Shown here: in pieces, positions 1-8,499 of the stretch
Position numbering within the stretch: the first letter of the stretch is position 1
Layout of the letters: each line of letters starts with the position of its first letter
From: Candidatus Opimibacter skivensis
GTDB lineage: Bacteria > Bacteroidota > Bacteroidia > Chitinophagales > Saprospiraceae
Length of the DNA: 64,000 bases
Assembly (NCBI GenBank): GCA_016722045.1
Contig: JADKGY010000030.1
Location: 62,001-126,000, forward strand
Reading direction: 5' to 3'
Notes under the pieces: generated by a model
Databases searched by the model: none
Seen by the model: only the letters and a program-made list of their open reading frames with translations
What the model was told of the DNA's origin: nothing
Made by a program: the position numbers and the translations under genes

Positions 1-38
1 TCTCAAATCTCAAATCTTAAATCTTAAATCTTAAATCC
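1..38. repeat. Heptamer tandem repeat (TAAATCT-like)
   Basis: The window opens with about five copies of a 7-bp unit, CAAATCT changing to TAAATCT, ending just before the crotonase start. The same unit appears in reverse complement after the SDR gene near 18136-18172, so it is a recurrent intergenic microsatellite of this genome. No function can be assigned. Confidence 0.8.
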
Positions 39-49
39 AAAATTGTTTC

Positions 50-805
50 ATGCAAGGTTTAGTTACAACATCAATAGATAAAAGTATAGCAATCATCACA
101 TTTGCACATCCGGCTCATAATTCATTGCCCGGATACCTCCTCGCTGATCTTGCACAACAAATAAAGGATGCAGGAGAATCACCGGATGTCAAGGTGATTG
201 TATTGAGTTCTGATGGTGAACGAACTTTCTGTGCGGGTGCGAGCTTTGATGAGTTGATGACAATCCGCAATCCGAAAGATGGAAAGAAATTTTTTCTCGG
301 ATTTGCAAATGTGATCAATGCGATCCGCAAATGTCCAAAGCTTGTCATCGGGCGTGTTCAGGGAAAAGCCATCGGCGGTGGTGTAGGTCTTTGTGCAGCA
401 GTAGATTTTTGCATGGCATCGAAATTTGCCTCTGTGAAGCTTAGTGAACTTGCCTTAGGCATTGGCCCATTCGTCGTTGGCCCTGCCATCGAAAGAAAAA
501 TGGGACTCAGTGCTTTCAGTCAAATGGCCATCAATGCCACGGAATGGCAGACAGCCGATTGGGCAAAATCAAAAGGATTGTTTCATGAAGTCTTTGAGAC
601 GACAACTCAGCTCGATACCTACCTTGATCATTTCTGTCAAAATCTGCTGACGTCAAGTCCTGAAGCATTATCACAAATAAAACAAATGATATGGCACGAT
701 ACGGATCATTGGGATAGCCTTCTTGATGAACGTGCAGGTATTAGTGGTGGTCTTGTGGTCAGCGAAGCAGCGCAACAAGCCATTAAAATGGCAAGCATCG
801 CTTAA
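50..805 (+). CDS. Enoyl-CoA hydratase/isomerase (crotonase) family protein
   Basis: This 251-residue protein has the crotonase fold, in which acyl-CoA thioester enolates are stabilised in an oxyanion hole. Visible signatures are the CAGASFDEL segment (about residues 61-69) and the glycine-rich IGGGVGLCAAVDF segment (about 108-120), which supply the two oxyanion-hole amides. The first catalytic glutamate of true hydratases seems present in SELALGIGPF, but the position of the second appears to hold Gln (SQMAIN). The reaction may therefore be a hydratase variant such as methylglutaconyl-CoA hydratase-like, or an isomerase; the exact substrate is not known. The length is normal and the ATG start is good. 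It ends 3 nt before the convergent DUF5686 gene, leaving no room for a separate terminator. Confidence 0.85.
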   Translation: MQGLVTTSIDKSIAIITFAHPAHNSLPGYLLADLAQQIKDAGESPDVKVIVLSSDGERTFCAGASFDELMTIRNPKDGKKFFLGFANVINAIRKCPKLVIGRVQGKAIGGGVGLCAAVDFCMASKFASVKLSELALGIGPFVVGPAIERKMGLSAFSQMAINATEWQTADWAKSKGLFHEVFETTTQLDTYLDHFCQNLLTSSPEALSQIKQMIWHDTDHWDSLLDERAGISGGLVVSEAAQQAIKMASIA

Positions 806-808
806 GTA

Positions 809-3499
809 CTAAAATCCTCCAAGTATCGACTGAAAATCAGTGGCCACACCAAACCGGATAGCAAAGTCCCTGTACTTATAATCCTGCCATGACGTAACAA
901 ATTCAACACGCAAAACACGGAGAATATAATTTATCGCATACCCTACTTCAGCATATTGTTGCGACTCAGGTGTGAGCAATACATTAAATAATAAATTCTC
1001 ACGGATCCCCTGTCTTCTGAAATAATCAAATTGTGTGAGGCCGAATCGTCTGAATTGATAGTTGAACATACCATAAAAATATTTGTCGTTTGTGCTGTAT
1101 GCATAATAGTCCAGCATACGAAATGAGCTGACAGGATTATTAGGCGTACCTATCAAACGATTCCCCGGGAAGTGAACAAAATCTGCAAAATAGGCCGGCT
1201 TCTGATCTCCTATAAAAGTACCTCCTGATAAATGCATGCTCAGTAAGCTTCCAGCCCCAATCGACCATTTTGTTTCAACATTTGCAGTAATTAAATCAAA
1301 TGGATCATTATCATCGCCCCACCCTTTCCTGTAGCGAAGAGTCAAGATCGGTGAATGACTATAATCCTTCCTCTTTGCGCCATTCTGAATCCGGTAAGTC
1401 CAGAATGGTTTTATCCAATAGGAAACATCAGAAATAATAGCCTGATGATCATTAAATACTTCAGGACCACCTTCTGCATGAACAGGATCATTGGAGGTGT
1501 AGAGCAATTTTTTATTGTCAAAAAATACAAGATCTGTTGTATTGACTAAACGATGACGATCACTATATTCACCACTTAAATCAAAACCCATTGCGCCGTT
1601 TATTTTTTGCTCATATTTCGCCCTGACAAATTTTTCTTCATATTCTTTGAGATAATTCCTGTTGACAAATAATGAATATAGACTGTTGGACCAAAGTGAC
1701 ATCGGATCATCATAACTATACTGTCTTACCTGATCACCCCCACTAACCTGAAGATTCCATCCTTTCCCATAAAGCCTGAACTTTCCTTCATAATTAAATG
1801 CTTCCCTGGAGATGGCATATCGTAAAGCAGGGCCTGCTTCCCAATTCGTTTTATGCTTAACATTATTTCCTATAATAATTTCATAACCGCCATGAAATCC
1901 ATCTACAGTATTGAAATTCAAAGATTGTAGCGGAGCTTTTAGCTGAAGAAAAATTTTATCACTGATATCATATCGTCCACCTGTGATTAAATTGGCTAAT
2001 GAAAATTTGCTTCTTCTTTTTACACTTGCCGCAAATCCTTCATTATTCATATTTAAGCTCAAGGTATCGTCATGCTTTTTACCATCATCAGGTTTGGGGG
2101 GTAAAGCAGCAATACTATCCTGTCTCACATAGCCCCTGACTTCGTAATCTGTTAAGGGCATTGGCCTGATCGTCTCCCAATATGAAGAATCACGTTTATA
2201 AGCACTACTATCAATCACCTGTTGATTAGACCCGGATATTGAAATAGTATCGATATCAGGCAATGCTTCGATCTCCTGTTTTTCATATTCTTTCATCATT
2301 TTCCGAAGCTTTTTCGCGCTCAATTCTTCACCTGATTCCAGACTCGTCAGACCGTTTTGAAATGATCGGTTGCCCAGCTTTGCATCGGATGCTTTTGCTT
2401 CATCCGTTTCCACCTTTGCATCAAGCACGACGACCGGCACTTCCAGATCCGGATTTAATGTCAAATCATAATCGCTAAGTTTTGCAAAATATCTATACTC
2501 AAATGCGAATCCGAATACTGATCCACTGACATCATAAATCTCATGGACAGGTAACCAAACATCAGGTTTAACCGGAGAGAATTGTTGTTGCATTTCAAAT
2601 TGGATACCCCACACTGAGGTCGTCAGATCAATACTATGGATGCTCCATTCTTTATCCACAATATAAATGACACCTTCAAATACCTGATCGCCTCTTCCAC
2701 GTGGCGTCACTTTAATCTTATTAATCACCTGTCCGCCGTCTTCGATAAATCCGAGGTATTCAAACTTATAATGTAAGAAAGCATCCGGAGCCAAAGGCGA
2801 TACAGCATTGACCACTTCAGGTTCATAAAAGCTGCTATAGATAAATCCCATCGGACTGGTGTTGTTATCATTTCCGGTGGTACGTATTGAAATCACTGTA
2901 TCCCGATATTGATCAGGACGGGTATAATGAACCTTACTTACGGACTCCTGCGTAAAGGCAACGGTAGAATCGATACCTTCTTCCGCCAATGATTTTAGAA
3001 TTTTCTTTTTGAATAAGAATGGGACCTTGAGCAATCTCCCACTTCCCTTGATATAAACTTTAGCATCATATTCATCTACCTGCATAGAATGATATTTAGC
3101 TTTCGCGATTGCCCGGCGCATGATCGTGTAGGCGGGATCTTCTCCACTACCGGATACGATTGCTTCAGGAAGTGCTACAACTTCAACCTGCAATTTTGCA
3201 TTGAACGTAATGATGGATGACCCCAAAACAAAAGTTGTGTCTAAAGGCCTGAATCCTAAATATTGAAAACGCAATCTAAGTTTCCCCGGGTTAGCATTGA
3301 GTAAATACTCTCCTTCAATATTTGAGGCAATTCCCTGATCAGTACCCATTAGAATGATACTGGCAAAAGGAAGAGGCTCTCCCTGAGTATCGGTCACTTT
3401 ACCTCTAATGCCTTGAGCTTCAACAACGAAGAAAGGCAATAAAAGCAGCAAAAGCAGATAACACCGATGGATGAGATAGTTAGGTTGTCGCTCAATCAT
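809..3499 (-). CDS. DUF5686 / carboxypeptidase-like regulatory domain outer-membrane protein
   Basis: 896 residues. An N-terminal hydrophobic signal segment (about 12-28) ends in VEAQG. It is followed by a carboxypeptidase D regulatory-like beta-sandwich (IRGKVTDTQGEPLPFASI, residues about 31-110), the module also found at the N-terminus of SusC-type receptors. The remainder matches my memory of the DUF5686 family of Bacteroidota: a periplasmic portion, an acidic, poorly conserved stretch around 370-480, and a C-terminal half rich in alternating aromatic/polar strands that suggests an outer-membrane beta-barrel. No plug domain is evident, so it is not a classical TonB receptor. Its role is unknown. 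The start is an ATG at the signal peptide. Confidence 0.8.
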   Translation of the reverse strand: MIERQPNYLIHRCYLLLLLLLPFFVVEAQGIRGKVTDTQGEPLPFASIILMGTDQGIASNIEGEYLLNANPGKLRLRFQYLGFRPLDTTFVLGSSIITFNAKLQVEVVALPEAIVSGSGEDPAYTIMRRAIAKAKYHSMQVDEYDAKVYIKGSGRLLKVPFLFKKKILKSLAEEGIDSTVAFTQESVSKVHYTRPDQYRDTVISIRTTGNDNNTSPMGFIYSSFYEPEVVNAVSPLAPDAFLHYKFEYLGFIEDGGQVINKIKVTPRGRGDQVFEGVIYIVDKEWSIHSIDLTTSVWGIQFEMQQQFSPVKPDVWLPVHEIYDVSGSVFGFAFEYRYFAKLSDYDLTLNPDLEVPVVVLDAKVETDEAKASDAKLGNRSFQNGLTSLESGEELSAKKLRKMMKEYEKQEIEALPDIDTISISGSNQQVIDSSAYKRDSSYWETIRPMPLTDYEVRGYVRQDSIAALPPKPDDGKKHDDTLSLNMNNEGFAASVKRRSKFSLANLITGGRYDISDKIFLQLKAPLQSLNFNTVDGFHGGYEIIIGNNVKHKTNWEAGPALRYAISREAFNYEGKFRLYGKGWNLQVSGGDQVRQYSYDDPMSLWSNSLYSLFVNRNYLKEYEEKFVRAKYEQKINGAMGFDLSGEYSDRHRLVNTTDLVFFDNKKLLYTSNDPVHAEGGPEVFNDHQAIISDVSYWIKPFWTYRIQNGAKRKDYSHSPILTLRYRKGWGDDNDPFDLITANVETKWSIGAGSLLSMHLSGGTFIGDQKPAYFADFVHFPGNRLIGTPNNPVSSFRMLDYYAYSTNDKYFYGMFNYQFRRFGLTQFDYFRRQGIRENLLFNVLLTPESQQYAEVGYAINYILRVLRVEFVTSWQDYKYRDFAIRFGVATDFQSILGGF

Positions 3500-3574
3500 G
3501 GTCTAAAGATATCATCCTAGACTACTTTGAATGAATCTTTGTTACAGAAGAATGGCTTAAAAAAAACCTAACGA

Positions 3575-4189
3575 TTAATGGCTTTTTGCCACTTTATATC
3601 TCTTATTGACTTCTTTCCAATTGACTACATTCCAAAATGCTGAGATATAATCAGGGCGTCGATTTTGATAATTCAGATAGTAGGCATGTTCCCAAACATC
3701 AAGACACAAAATAGGCACACCTCGGATAGCGCTTACATTCATCACCGGGCTATCCTGGTTAGGTGTGTTTGTAATGGCTAATTCTCCGGCAGGATCAACA
3801 ATAAGCCAGGCCCAACCTGAGCCAAACTGGGTAGTACCGGCACGTGAAAAAGCTTCTTTGAATTCTGCGAAACTTCCGAAGCGTGTATCGATATCTTTTG
3901 CAAGGTCTCCTGTAGGTTCACCTCCACCTGATGGCGTCATAATCTCCCAAAATAAATTATGATTATAATAGCCTCCCCCATTATTCCGGACAGCCGGGCT
4001 ATGGTTAGAGACATGCATCAGGATTTCTTCAATCGACTTTCCTTCAAGGGCTGTTCCTTCGATAGCTGCATTTAGATTGTTTGTATAGGCAGCATGATGT
4101 TTGTCATGATGAATTTCCATCGTACGGGCATCAATATAAGGCTCTAAAGCATTGAAGTCGTAAGGTAGCGGAGCTAAGGTAAAGGCCAT
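3575..4189 (-). CDS. sodB: Superoxide dismutase, Fe/Mn family
   Basis: Dismutates superoxide to oxygen and hydrogen peroxide. I use the ATG at 4189, giving 204 residues that begin MAFTLAPLPYDFNALEP, the normal N-terminus of this family. A longer reading from 4255 adds 22 residues with no homology. Metal ligands are visible: His in HHDKHHAAY, His in YYNHNLFWEIM, and the Asp and His of DVWEHAYYLNYQNRRPDY. GSGWAWL is also present. Fe versus Mn preference cannot be decided: the usual GGH of Mn enzymes reads GGGYYNH, and many Bacteroidota enzymes are cambialistic. There is no signal peptide, so it is cytoplasmic. The symbol is approximate (sodA and sodB are not distinguishable here). Confidence 0.95.
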   Translation of the reverse strand: MAFTLAPLPYDFNALEPYIDARTMEIHHDKHHAAYTNNLNAAIEGTALEGKSIEEILMHVSNHSPAVRNNGGGYYNHNLFWEIMTPSGGGEPTGDLAKDIDTRFGSFAEFKEAFSRAGTTQFGSGWAWLIVDPAGELAITNTPNQDSPVMNVSAIRGVPILCLDVWEHAYYLNYQNRRPDYISAFWNVVNWKEVNKRYKVAKSH

Positions 4190-4317
4190 TTTAATTATGT
4201 TTTTACTAGTTAATTTGGAAATGTAAGTATACGATTTCCCAATGATTGAACCCAAAAAAGCAGTAAAAGTTCAGAGGCATTTGGAATAGCATTCGATATT
4301 CCTTTGAGAGTATCTAT

Positions 4318-4325
4318 TACCTTTG
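4318..4325 (+). promoter_or_regulatory. Candidate Bacteroidota -7 box (TACCTTTG)
   Basis: TACCTTTG matches the Bacteroidota -7 consensus TAnnTTTG exactly and lies about 105 nt upstream of the lipoprotein start at 4430. No TTTG-type -33 box is visible at the usual 19-21 nt spacing, so this is only a half-supported promoter. Confidence 0.25.
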
Positions 4326-4429
4326 CAGTCAAGTAGAAAAATCAGGGCCTTTTACAATTTTCATAAATTATACAGCCAACGACTTTTCTTTTACAAGATA
4401 TTGATTCACTTGAAAATCATTTTACCACT

Positions 4430-5305
4430 ATGAAGCTTTTGTCTAAACTCGCCAGCCTGAGCGCTCTGATACTTATTTCCCTCCTTAGTCTGACAAGTTG
4501 TGGGGATATTATATCTGATCTGAAGATTAACCCCGATGGATCTGGTTCGCTTGAGACCACATTTGATGTAGGCGATCTGATGAGTATGGCAAAAGGATTT
4601 CAGGGCATGGGTACGGACAGTACCGGCTCTACGGACGATACTATGGCCGTAACCACTATTGTCGAACCGGATACAGCAGCAAAAGATCCGATGAAACTTC
4701 TGATTGAAAAAGTAACTGATCCTGCCTACGATCGAGACGTTGACACATTGATGTCGATACTGAGCATAATGCCGGATAGTGTCAAATCAAAACAGACCAA
4801 CCTTGACCTGGCCAATAAACTTTCTTTACGTCTTGTTTCTCCGGCTAAAAGTGCAAACCTGAAAATTGGGATTGTTGCAAATTTTGACAATTCCAAACAG
4901 CTCAAAGAAATCATGGAATACATGGAAAGCCTGAATGACAAACCCGAAATGATGGCCAGCGCAGGTCCGATGGGCTTTCAAACAAAATCGTTTTTGTTGT
5001 TTGATGCAGATATGAAATCAGGCCAGATCAACGTATCTCCTATTGATTATGGCTCTGTATCTGCCCAGTTTGGAATGTCCCAGGATAGTACCTCGAGTAG
5101 TGAAAATATCGGCATGTTGCAGATGATGTTTGGAAATAGTAAAATAAAATCCGTGATCCAAGTTCCCGGTGAAGTACTCTCATGTTCTAATCCGGATGCT
5201 ATACTCACAAAGGATAACAAGGTCCTCCTGGAATATAATTTTATGGATGTGATCAATAAAGGAAGCATCGAAGGGTTTACGATTCATTTTCAACCCCGCA
5301 AATAA
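4430..5305 (+). CDS. Putative lipoprotein, function unknown
   Basis: 291 residues. The N-terminus has a lysine, a hydrophobic core and the lipobox LTSC (Cys at about 24), so this should be a lipidated envelope protein. The segment just after the lipobox (DLKINPDGSGSLETTFDVGDL) resembles the start of other Bacteroidota lipoproteins that begin with a DGSG beta-hairpin. The body is acidic, has a Thr/Ser/Asp-rich stretch at about 60-85, and shows no catalytic motif that I recognise. It stops 3 nt before the convergent DoxX gene. No confident function can be given. Confidence 0.7.
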   Translation: MKLLSKLASLSALILISLLSLTSCGDIISDLKINPDGSGSLETTFDVGDLMSMAKGFQGMGTDSTGSTDDTMAVTTIVEPDTAAKDPMKLLIEKVTDPAYDRDVDTLMSILSIMPDSVKSKQTNLDLANKLSLRLVSPAKSANLKIGIVANFDNSKQLKEIMEYMESLNDKPEMMASAGPMGFQTKSFLLFDADMKSGQINVSPIDYGSVSAQFGMSQDSTSSSENIGMLQMMFGNSKIKSVIQVPGEVLSCSNPDAILTKDNKVLLEYNFMDVINKGSIEGFTIHFQPRK

Positions 5306-5308
5306 ATT

Positions 5309-5752
5309 TTATAAGCCAGATTTGGCTGCCTTCTTCTTTCTAAAAAATAATTGATCCAAAGAAATCCTTCCCGGCCCGGTGAAGAGTATGACTACAAATG
5401 GTATGAGGTAAAGCAAACCTGATTCTTTATCTCCCAGAGATGAATCTCCGTTGATCACAAACACGACAATGACCATCGTCAGAATGAGTGGAAAAATGAT
5501 CAGACGGGTACCCAGACCAAGAATGAGTAGAATCGAACAAACAAGCTCAGAGAAAATGGTGAGCGCCATCGAAACAGGCCCTCCGAGATGCAAAAAATTG
5601 TAAAATTCCGACGATTTTTCCCCAAATGATGTGAGTTTTTGAAACCCATGAGGTACTAATAAAAGTCCTGCCCCGGCCCTGAGAATAAACAGACCTAAAT
5701 CAAGAGCCCATTTACGGCTGCCGGGAGAAAGTATGTTGGTTATTGCTGACAT
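5309..5752 (-). CDS. DoxX family membrane protein
   Basis: 147 residues with four predicted membrane helices (about 15-35, 55-75, 80-100, 105-125). The motifs LFILRAGAGLLLVPHGFQKL near the N-terminus and FSELVCSILLILGLGTRL in the middle are characteristic of the DoxX/DoxD family. Members sit in the cytoplasmic membrane and are linked to quinone or thiol redox chemistry in some organisms, but a specific role cannot be inferred here. It ends next to the convergent lipoprotein gene and appears monocistronic. Confidence 0.85.
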   Translation of the reverse strand: MSAITNILSPGSRKWALDLGLFILRAGAGLLLVPHGFQKLTSFGEKSSEFYNFLHLGGPVSMALTIFSELVCSILLILGLGTRLIIFPLILTMVIVVFVINGDSSLGDKESGLLYLIPFVVILFTGPGRISLDQLFFRKKKAAKSGL

Positions 5753-5938
5753 AGATCAATATTAACCCATATCTGAATCTTCTTGTTTAAAGTCCTGGCA
5801 TAAAATTTGTCATATTAAATAAATATTTAATATGTTTGCAGTCAATTATAGTACCCATGATCCTATTTCTGTTCTTATTGCTGATACTGTTATGTATCGG
5901 GGGTGAATATGTCTCCAAAGCCTAGAGCCTTCATTGGT

Positions 5939-6628
5939 TCAGCCCAGGATTAACTCCTTTATTTCATTCAGGTGAGCGATCGTATAATCCGGTCCTTGCG
6001 ACAAATGACATAGATCATCACCTGGATTGTACCAACAGGTGTGGTATCCGAACATTGCAGCGCCTTCAATGTCCGCTGAAAGGCTGTCCCCGACTACCAA
6101 TACTTCTGATTTAGCCGGCCCCCCGATTTCCTGATGAACATGATTGAAATAATCATAGTGAGGTTTTGAAACTCCGATTTCTCCTGCGATAACGATTACA
6201 TCAAATTTTAATTCCCATCCGATGCATTGGAGCCGGACGCGTTGAACTTCGGTCATTCCATTAGTGATATATCCTAATCGGGTTCTCCCTTTTAACCAGG
6301 ACAGCATTTCTTCGGCACCCGGCATGAGATAAGGTTTAGTGCCCAGTCCTTTCAGATATTTTTTTTGTGTTGAGACCGGATCCAGGTCTAACCGCATAAA
6401 ATCAAAATATCTTTTAAAACGTTCGTAGACAAGTGTGTCTCTGTTGATCAATCCTTGTTCATGTTCAGTCCAGCACTGCATGTTGATCCGTTTGTAATCC
6501 CCATACATACCTTCGCTCCATTCAATACCATGTTCGCTCAAAACTTCAGATAAGGATTCTTCACTTGCTTTGTCGAAATCAAACAAGGTATGATCAGCGT
6601 CAAACAATATCCATTTGTATTTACTCAT
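5939..6628 (-). CDS. yjjG: YjjG family noncanonical pyrimidine nucleotidase (HAD)
   Basis: A HAD-superfamily phosphatase of 229 residues from the ATG at 6628 (MSKYKWILFDADHTLFD). A TTG nine bases earlier is less likely. Motif I DADHTLFD carries the nucleophile Asp, motif II is YITNGMTEVQ, the motif III Lys is in ISKPH-like VSKPHYDYF, and motif IV is GDSLSADIEGA. The long helical cap between motifs I and II and the TNG motif fit YjjG, which hydrolyses noncanonical pyrimidine nucleoside monophosphates (housecleaning). It is cytoplasmic and divergent from the following secreted-protein gene, with a 41-nt gap. Confidence 0.85.
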   Translation of the reverse strand: MSKYKWILFDADHTLFDFDKASEESLSEVLSEHGIEWSEGMYGDYKRINMQCWTEHEQGLINRDTLVYERFKRYFDFMRLDLDPVSTQKKYLKGLGTKPYLMPGAEEMLSWLKGRTRLGYITNGMTEVQRVRLQCIGWELKFDVIVIAGEIGVSKPHYDYFNHVHQEIGGPAKSEVLVVGDSLSADIEGAAMFGYHTCWYNPGDDLCHLSQGPDYTIAHLNEIKELILG

Positions 6629-6669
6629 GACAGGCAAAGATACTTTACTCCTATCCTTATCTTAGCCCG

Positions 6670-7431
6670 ATGAATTATTACACGAGCTTAATTTTTTTCC
6701 TGTCTGTCTCAGCTGCCTGGGCACAGCATCAATTAAGCCTGCCATTGTGTGGAACAGATATTTACATTTCGTTGAGGGGTTTTGAGGATTCACCGGTACT
6801 GCTTTACAACATGCATGACAATGAAAATACAGCCGCGATAGCAGGAAGGATCATGGCTGTAAAATACGGGGGTCAGTATGTGGAGCTTGAACATAGCGGT
6901 GATCGGAATATAGCATTTCAATACGGTAAAGATTCCATCTTCATTGATCCTAACAGGATTTATACCGATGCTGGAATCTGGCTTCAAATGGCAAAAAATA
7001 AAAATAATGATACATTGCTCTTTAAGGAAATAGCGATGTGGAGAGATTCCTTACTTTCCATTCTTAATATAAGTGAACGATCTCTGGTGATCGCACTGCA
7101 TAATAACACGAATAATAACTATAGTTTTTGCAGTTATGGTTCACAAGGTGAGTATGAATTTGAAGCCGATGATATCTATGAGGGAGCGATCCGGGATATG
7201 GATGATTTTTATTTTGTGACCGATCCTAAAATTTTTAAACGTCTTGCCGCGGGAAGATACCATGTGGTCCTTCAGGCTCATGAGACATTGACAGATGACG
7301 GAAGTCTATCCGTTTATTGTGCTCAGCTTGGCATTCGCTATGTCAATGTAGAAGCTCAGCATAATCATCTTTTGCGACAAATTAAAATGTTGATTTTTGC
7401 CTTTCAGCATTTGGTGATCAATAGGATGTAA
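6670..7431 (+). CDS. Secreted protein with HDNENTA motif, function unknown
   Basis: 253 residues with a signal peptide (MNYYTSLIFFLSVSAAWAQ). Conserved-looking features are YNMHDNENTA (about 48-57), HSGDRNIAF, DPNRIYTDAG (about 95-104), IALHNNTNNNYSF (about 144-156), a late DDGSLSVYCAQ and YVNVEAQHNHLLRQ near the end. Spaced His/Asp/Asn/Glu clusters of this type suggest a metal-dependent hydrolase, perhaps related to zinc carboxypeptidase or amidase folds, but I cannot name the family with confidence. It is followed by a run of GATGTGA and TCGTTA(C/T) repeats rather than another gene. Confidence 0.65.
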   Translation: MNYYTSLIFFLSVSAAWAQHQLSLPLCGTDIYISLRGFEDSPVLLYNMHDNENTAAIAGRIMAVKYGGQYVELEHSGDRNIAFQYGKDSIFIDPNRIYTDAGIWLQMAKNKNNDTLLFKEIAMWRDSLLSILNISERSLVIALHNNTNNNYSFCSYGSQGEYEFEADDIYEGAIRDMDDFYFVTDPKIFKRLAAGRYHVVLQAHETLTDDGSLSVYCAQLGIRYVNVEAQHNHLLRQIKMLIFAFQHLVINRM

Positions 7432-7437
7432 GAGACG

Positions 7438-7520
7438 TGGGGGATGTGAGATGTGAGATGTGAGATGTGAGACGGAAATCGTTATTCGTTACTCGTTATT
7501 CGTTACTCGTTATTCGTTAT
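7438..7520. repeat. Short tandem repeats (GATGTGA units, then ATTCGTTACTCGTT units)
   Basis: Immediately after the secreted-protein stop come about four GATGTGA heptamers (7445-7471), then alternating ATTCGTT and ACTCGTT blocks that run to the 3' end of the minus-strand lipoprotein gene. The second unit reappears in reverse complement at about 49821-49851. Confidence 0.75.
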
Positions 7521-8000
7521 GTTTACTTTTACTCCTTCATACATTAATTTAACATCTTCAAGCGAAAACGTTCCAATCATCCCGGTTTGAAAAATAATTT
7601 CACGGTCATTCAGAATTTTGATGTAGCGAAAATCATAATCGATAATGGCACTGTCTAATTGCTTCTGGAAAATAAATCCGTTCTCATCCTCCTGGATAAG
7701 TTCCTTAAAATATTTATCCTGTTTAACAGATTCTAATTGGTTCTTCTTCACTTCGACAGCGGGATTAGTGGCTGTTGATTCAAAAATCTGAACATAATAG
7801 TTATTTCCTTTCCGGATTGTAATGTCCCGCATGATGCTGTAGTCTTTCTTTATTACTTCAGCGCTATCCGGCGCCATAATGATCATCGGAATTCCATATG
7901 AATCTAAATCCAATGGCTTAAACTTCGATTTCTGGCCGGGGTGACAGGCAAAAAAACAGAAGCAAAAAGTTAGCAGAAGGAATAATCTGGGATGGACCAT
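7503..8000 (-). CDS. Small putative lipoprotein, function unknown
   Basis: 165 residues from the ATG at 8000 (MVHPRLFLLLTFCFCFFACHPG). A TTG two codons upstream is less likely. The hydrophobic segment ends in FFAC, a plausible lipobox. The mature part is charged and contains no motif that I recognise; it looks like a small alpha/beta domain (DSYGIPMIIMAPDSAEV, then FIFQKQLDSAIIDYDFRYI). It faces the preceding secreted protein gene, and its last codons overlap the ATTCGTT repeat. The function is unknown. Confidence 0.6.
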   Translation of the reverse strand: MVHPRLFLLLTFCFCFFACHPGQKSKFKPLDLDSYGIPMIIMAPDSAEVIKKDYSIMRDITIRKGNNYYVQIFESTATNPAVEVKKNQLESVKQDKYFKELIQEDENGFIFQKQLDSAIIDYDFRYIKILNDREIIFQTGMIGTFSLEDVKLMYEGVKVNITNNE

Positions 8001-8499
8001 AGTCAAAGTTATCCTTTATTGAGTAGGCGAAAGCAGAGGGGGAAGAGTTGGTAAGAAAAAGGCTATTCATTTTCAGAGGAGCCTCAATTTTGCTGGATCT
8101 CCTCAAAAATGGATTTCGGCAAAATCCGTAACCTTCGGTGGTGGACCCATTAATGATTCATCATTATATCCCAAGACCTAATAATGACGGAGCTTATACG
8201 AATTGGATTTCGACAAAATCCGTAGCGAATCGCTCAGGACTCAATATTGACGGACATATCTCAAACAAAACCCAATACCGACGGGCCCTATACGGCTCTT
8301 TCACAAACTACAAGCTTCCTGGACATGAAGGGGGTAACCAATCCCATGAATTTTCATTGATAAAAAGCTTTTCATCCAGTTTGAAGACAATGATCATAGA
8401 ACGTTTGCCTTTATTCGTCGATTCTCACGAAAATCCCTTGCTTATAATTCCGATGCATGATATATTTGTGATATCATTTTAATATCAAAACTAAAAACA
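8001..8499. other. Intergenic region with small hairpins, no convincing gene
   Basis: About 500 bases lie between the lipoprotein and SPFH genes. Two near-identical 18-base hairpins (GGATTTCGGCAAAATCCG at 8111-8128 and GGATTTCGACAAAATCCG at 8205-8222) are 94 bp apart, and an AGCG-AAT-CGCT mini-hairpin follows the second. An open frame at 8138-8482 crosses both and has no protein-like composition, so I do not call it a gene. The SPFH promoter probably lies in the last 100 bases. Confidence 0.6.

Noticed and set aside
5857..5925. Tiny plus-strand frame of 22 hydrophobic codons (MILFLFLLLILLCIGGEYVSKA) between doxX and yjjG
   Set aside because: It could be a small membrane peptide or leader, but there is no supporting start signal or conservation evidence within the window.
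8138..8482. 114-codon plus-strand frame upstream of the SPFH gene
   Set aside because: It runs through two hairpin repeats and has no protein-like pattern.
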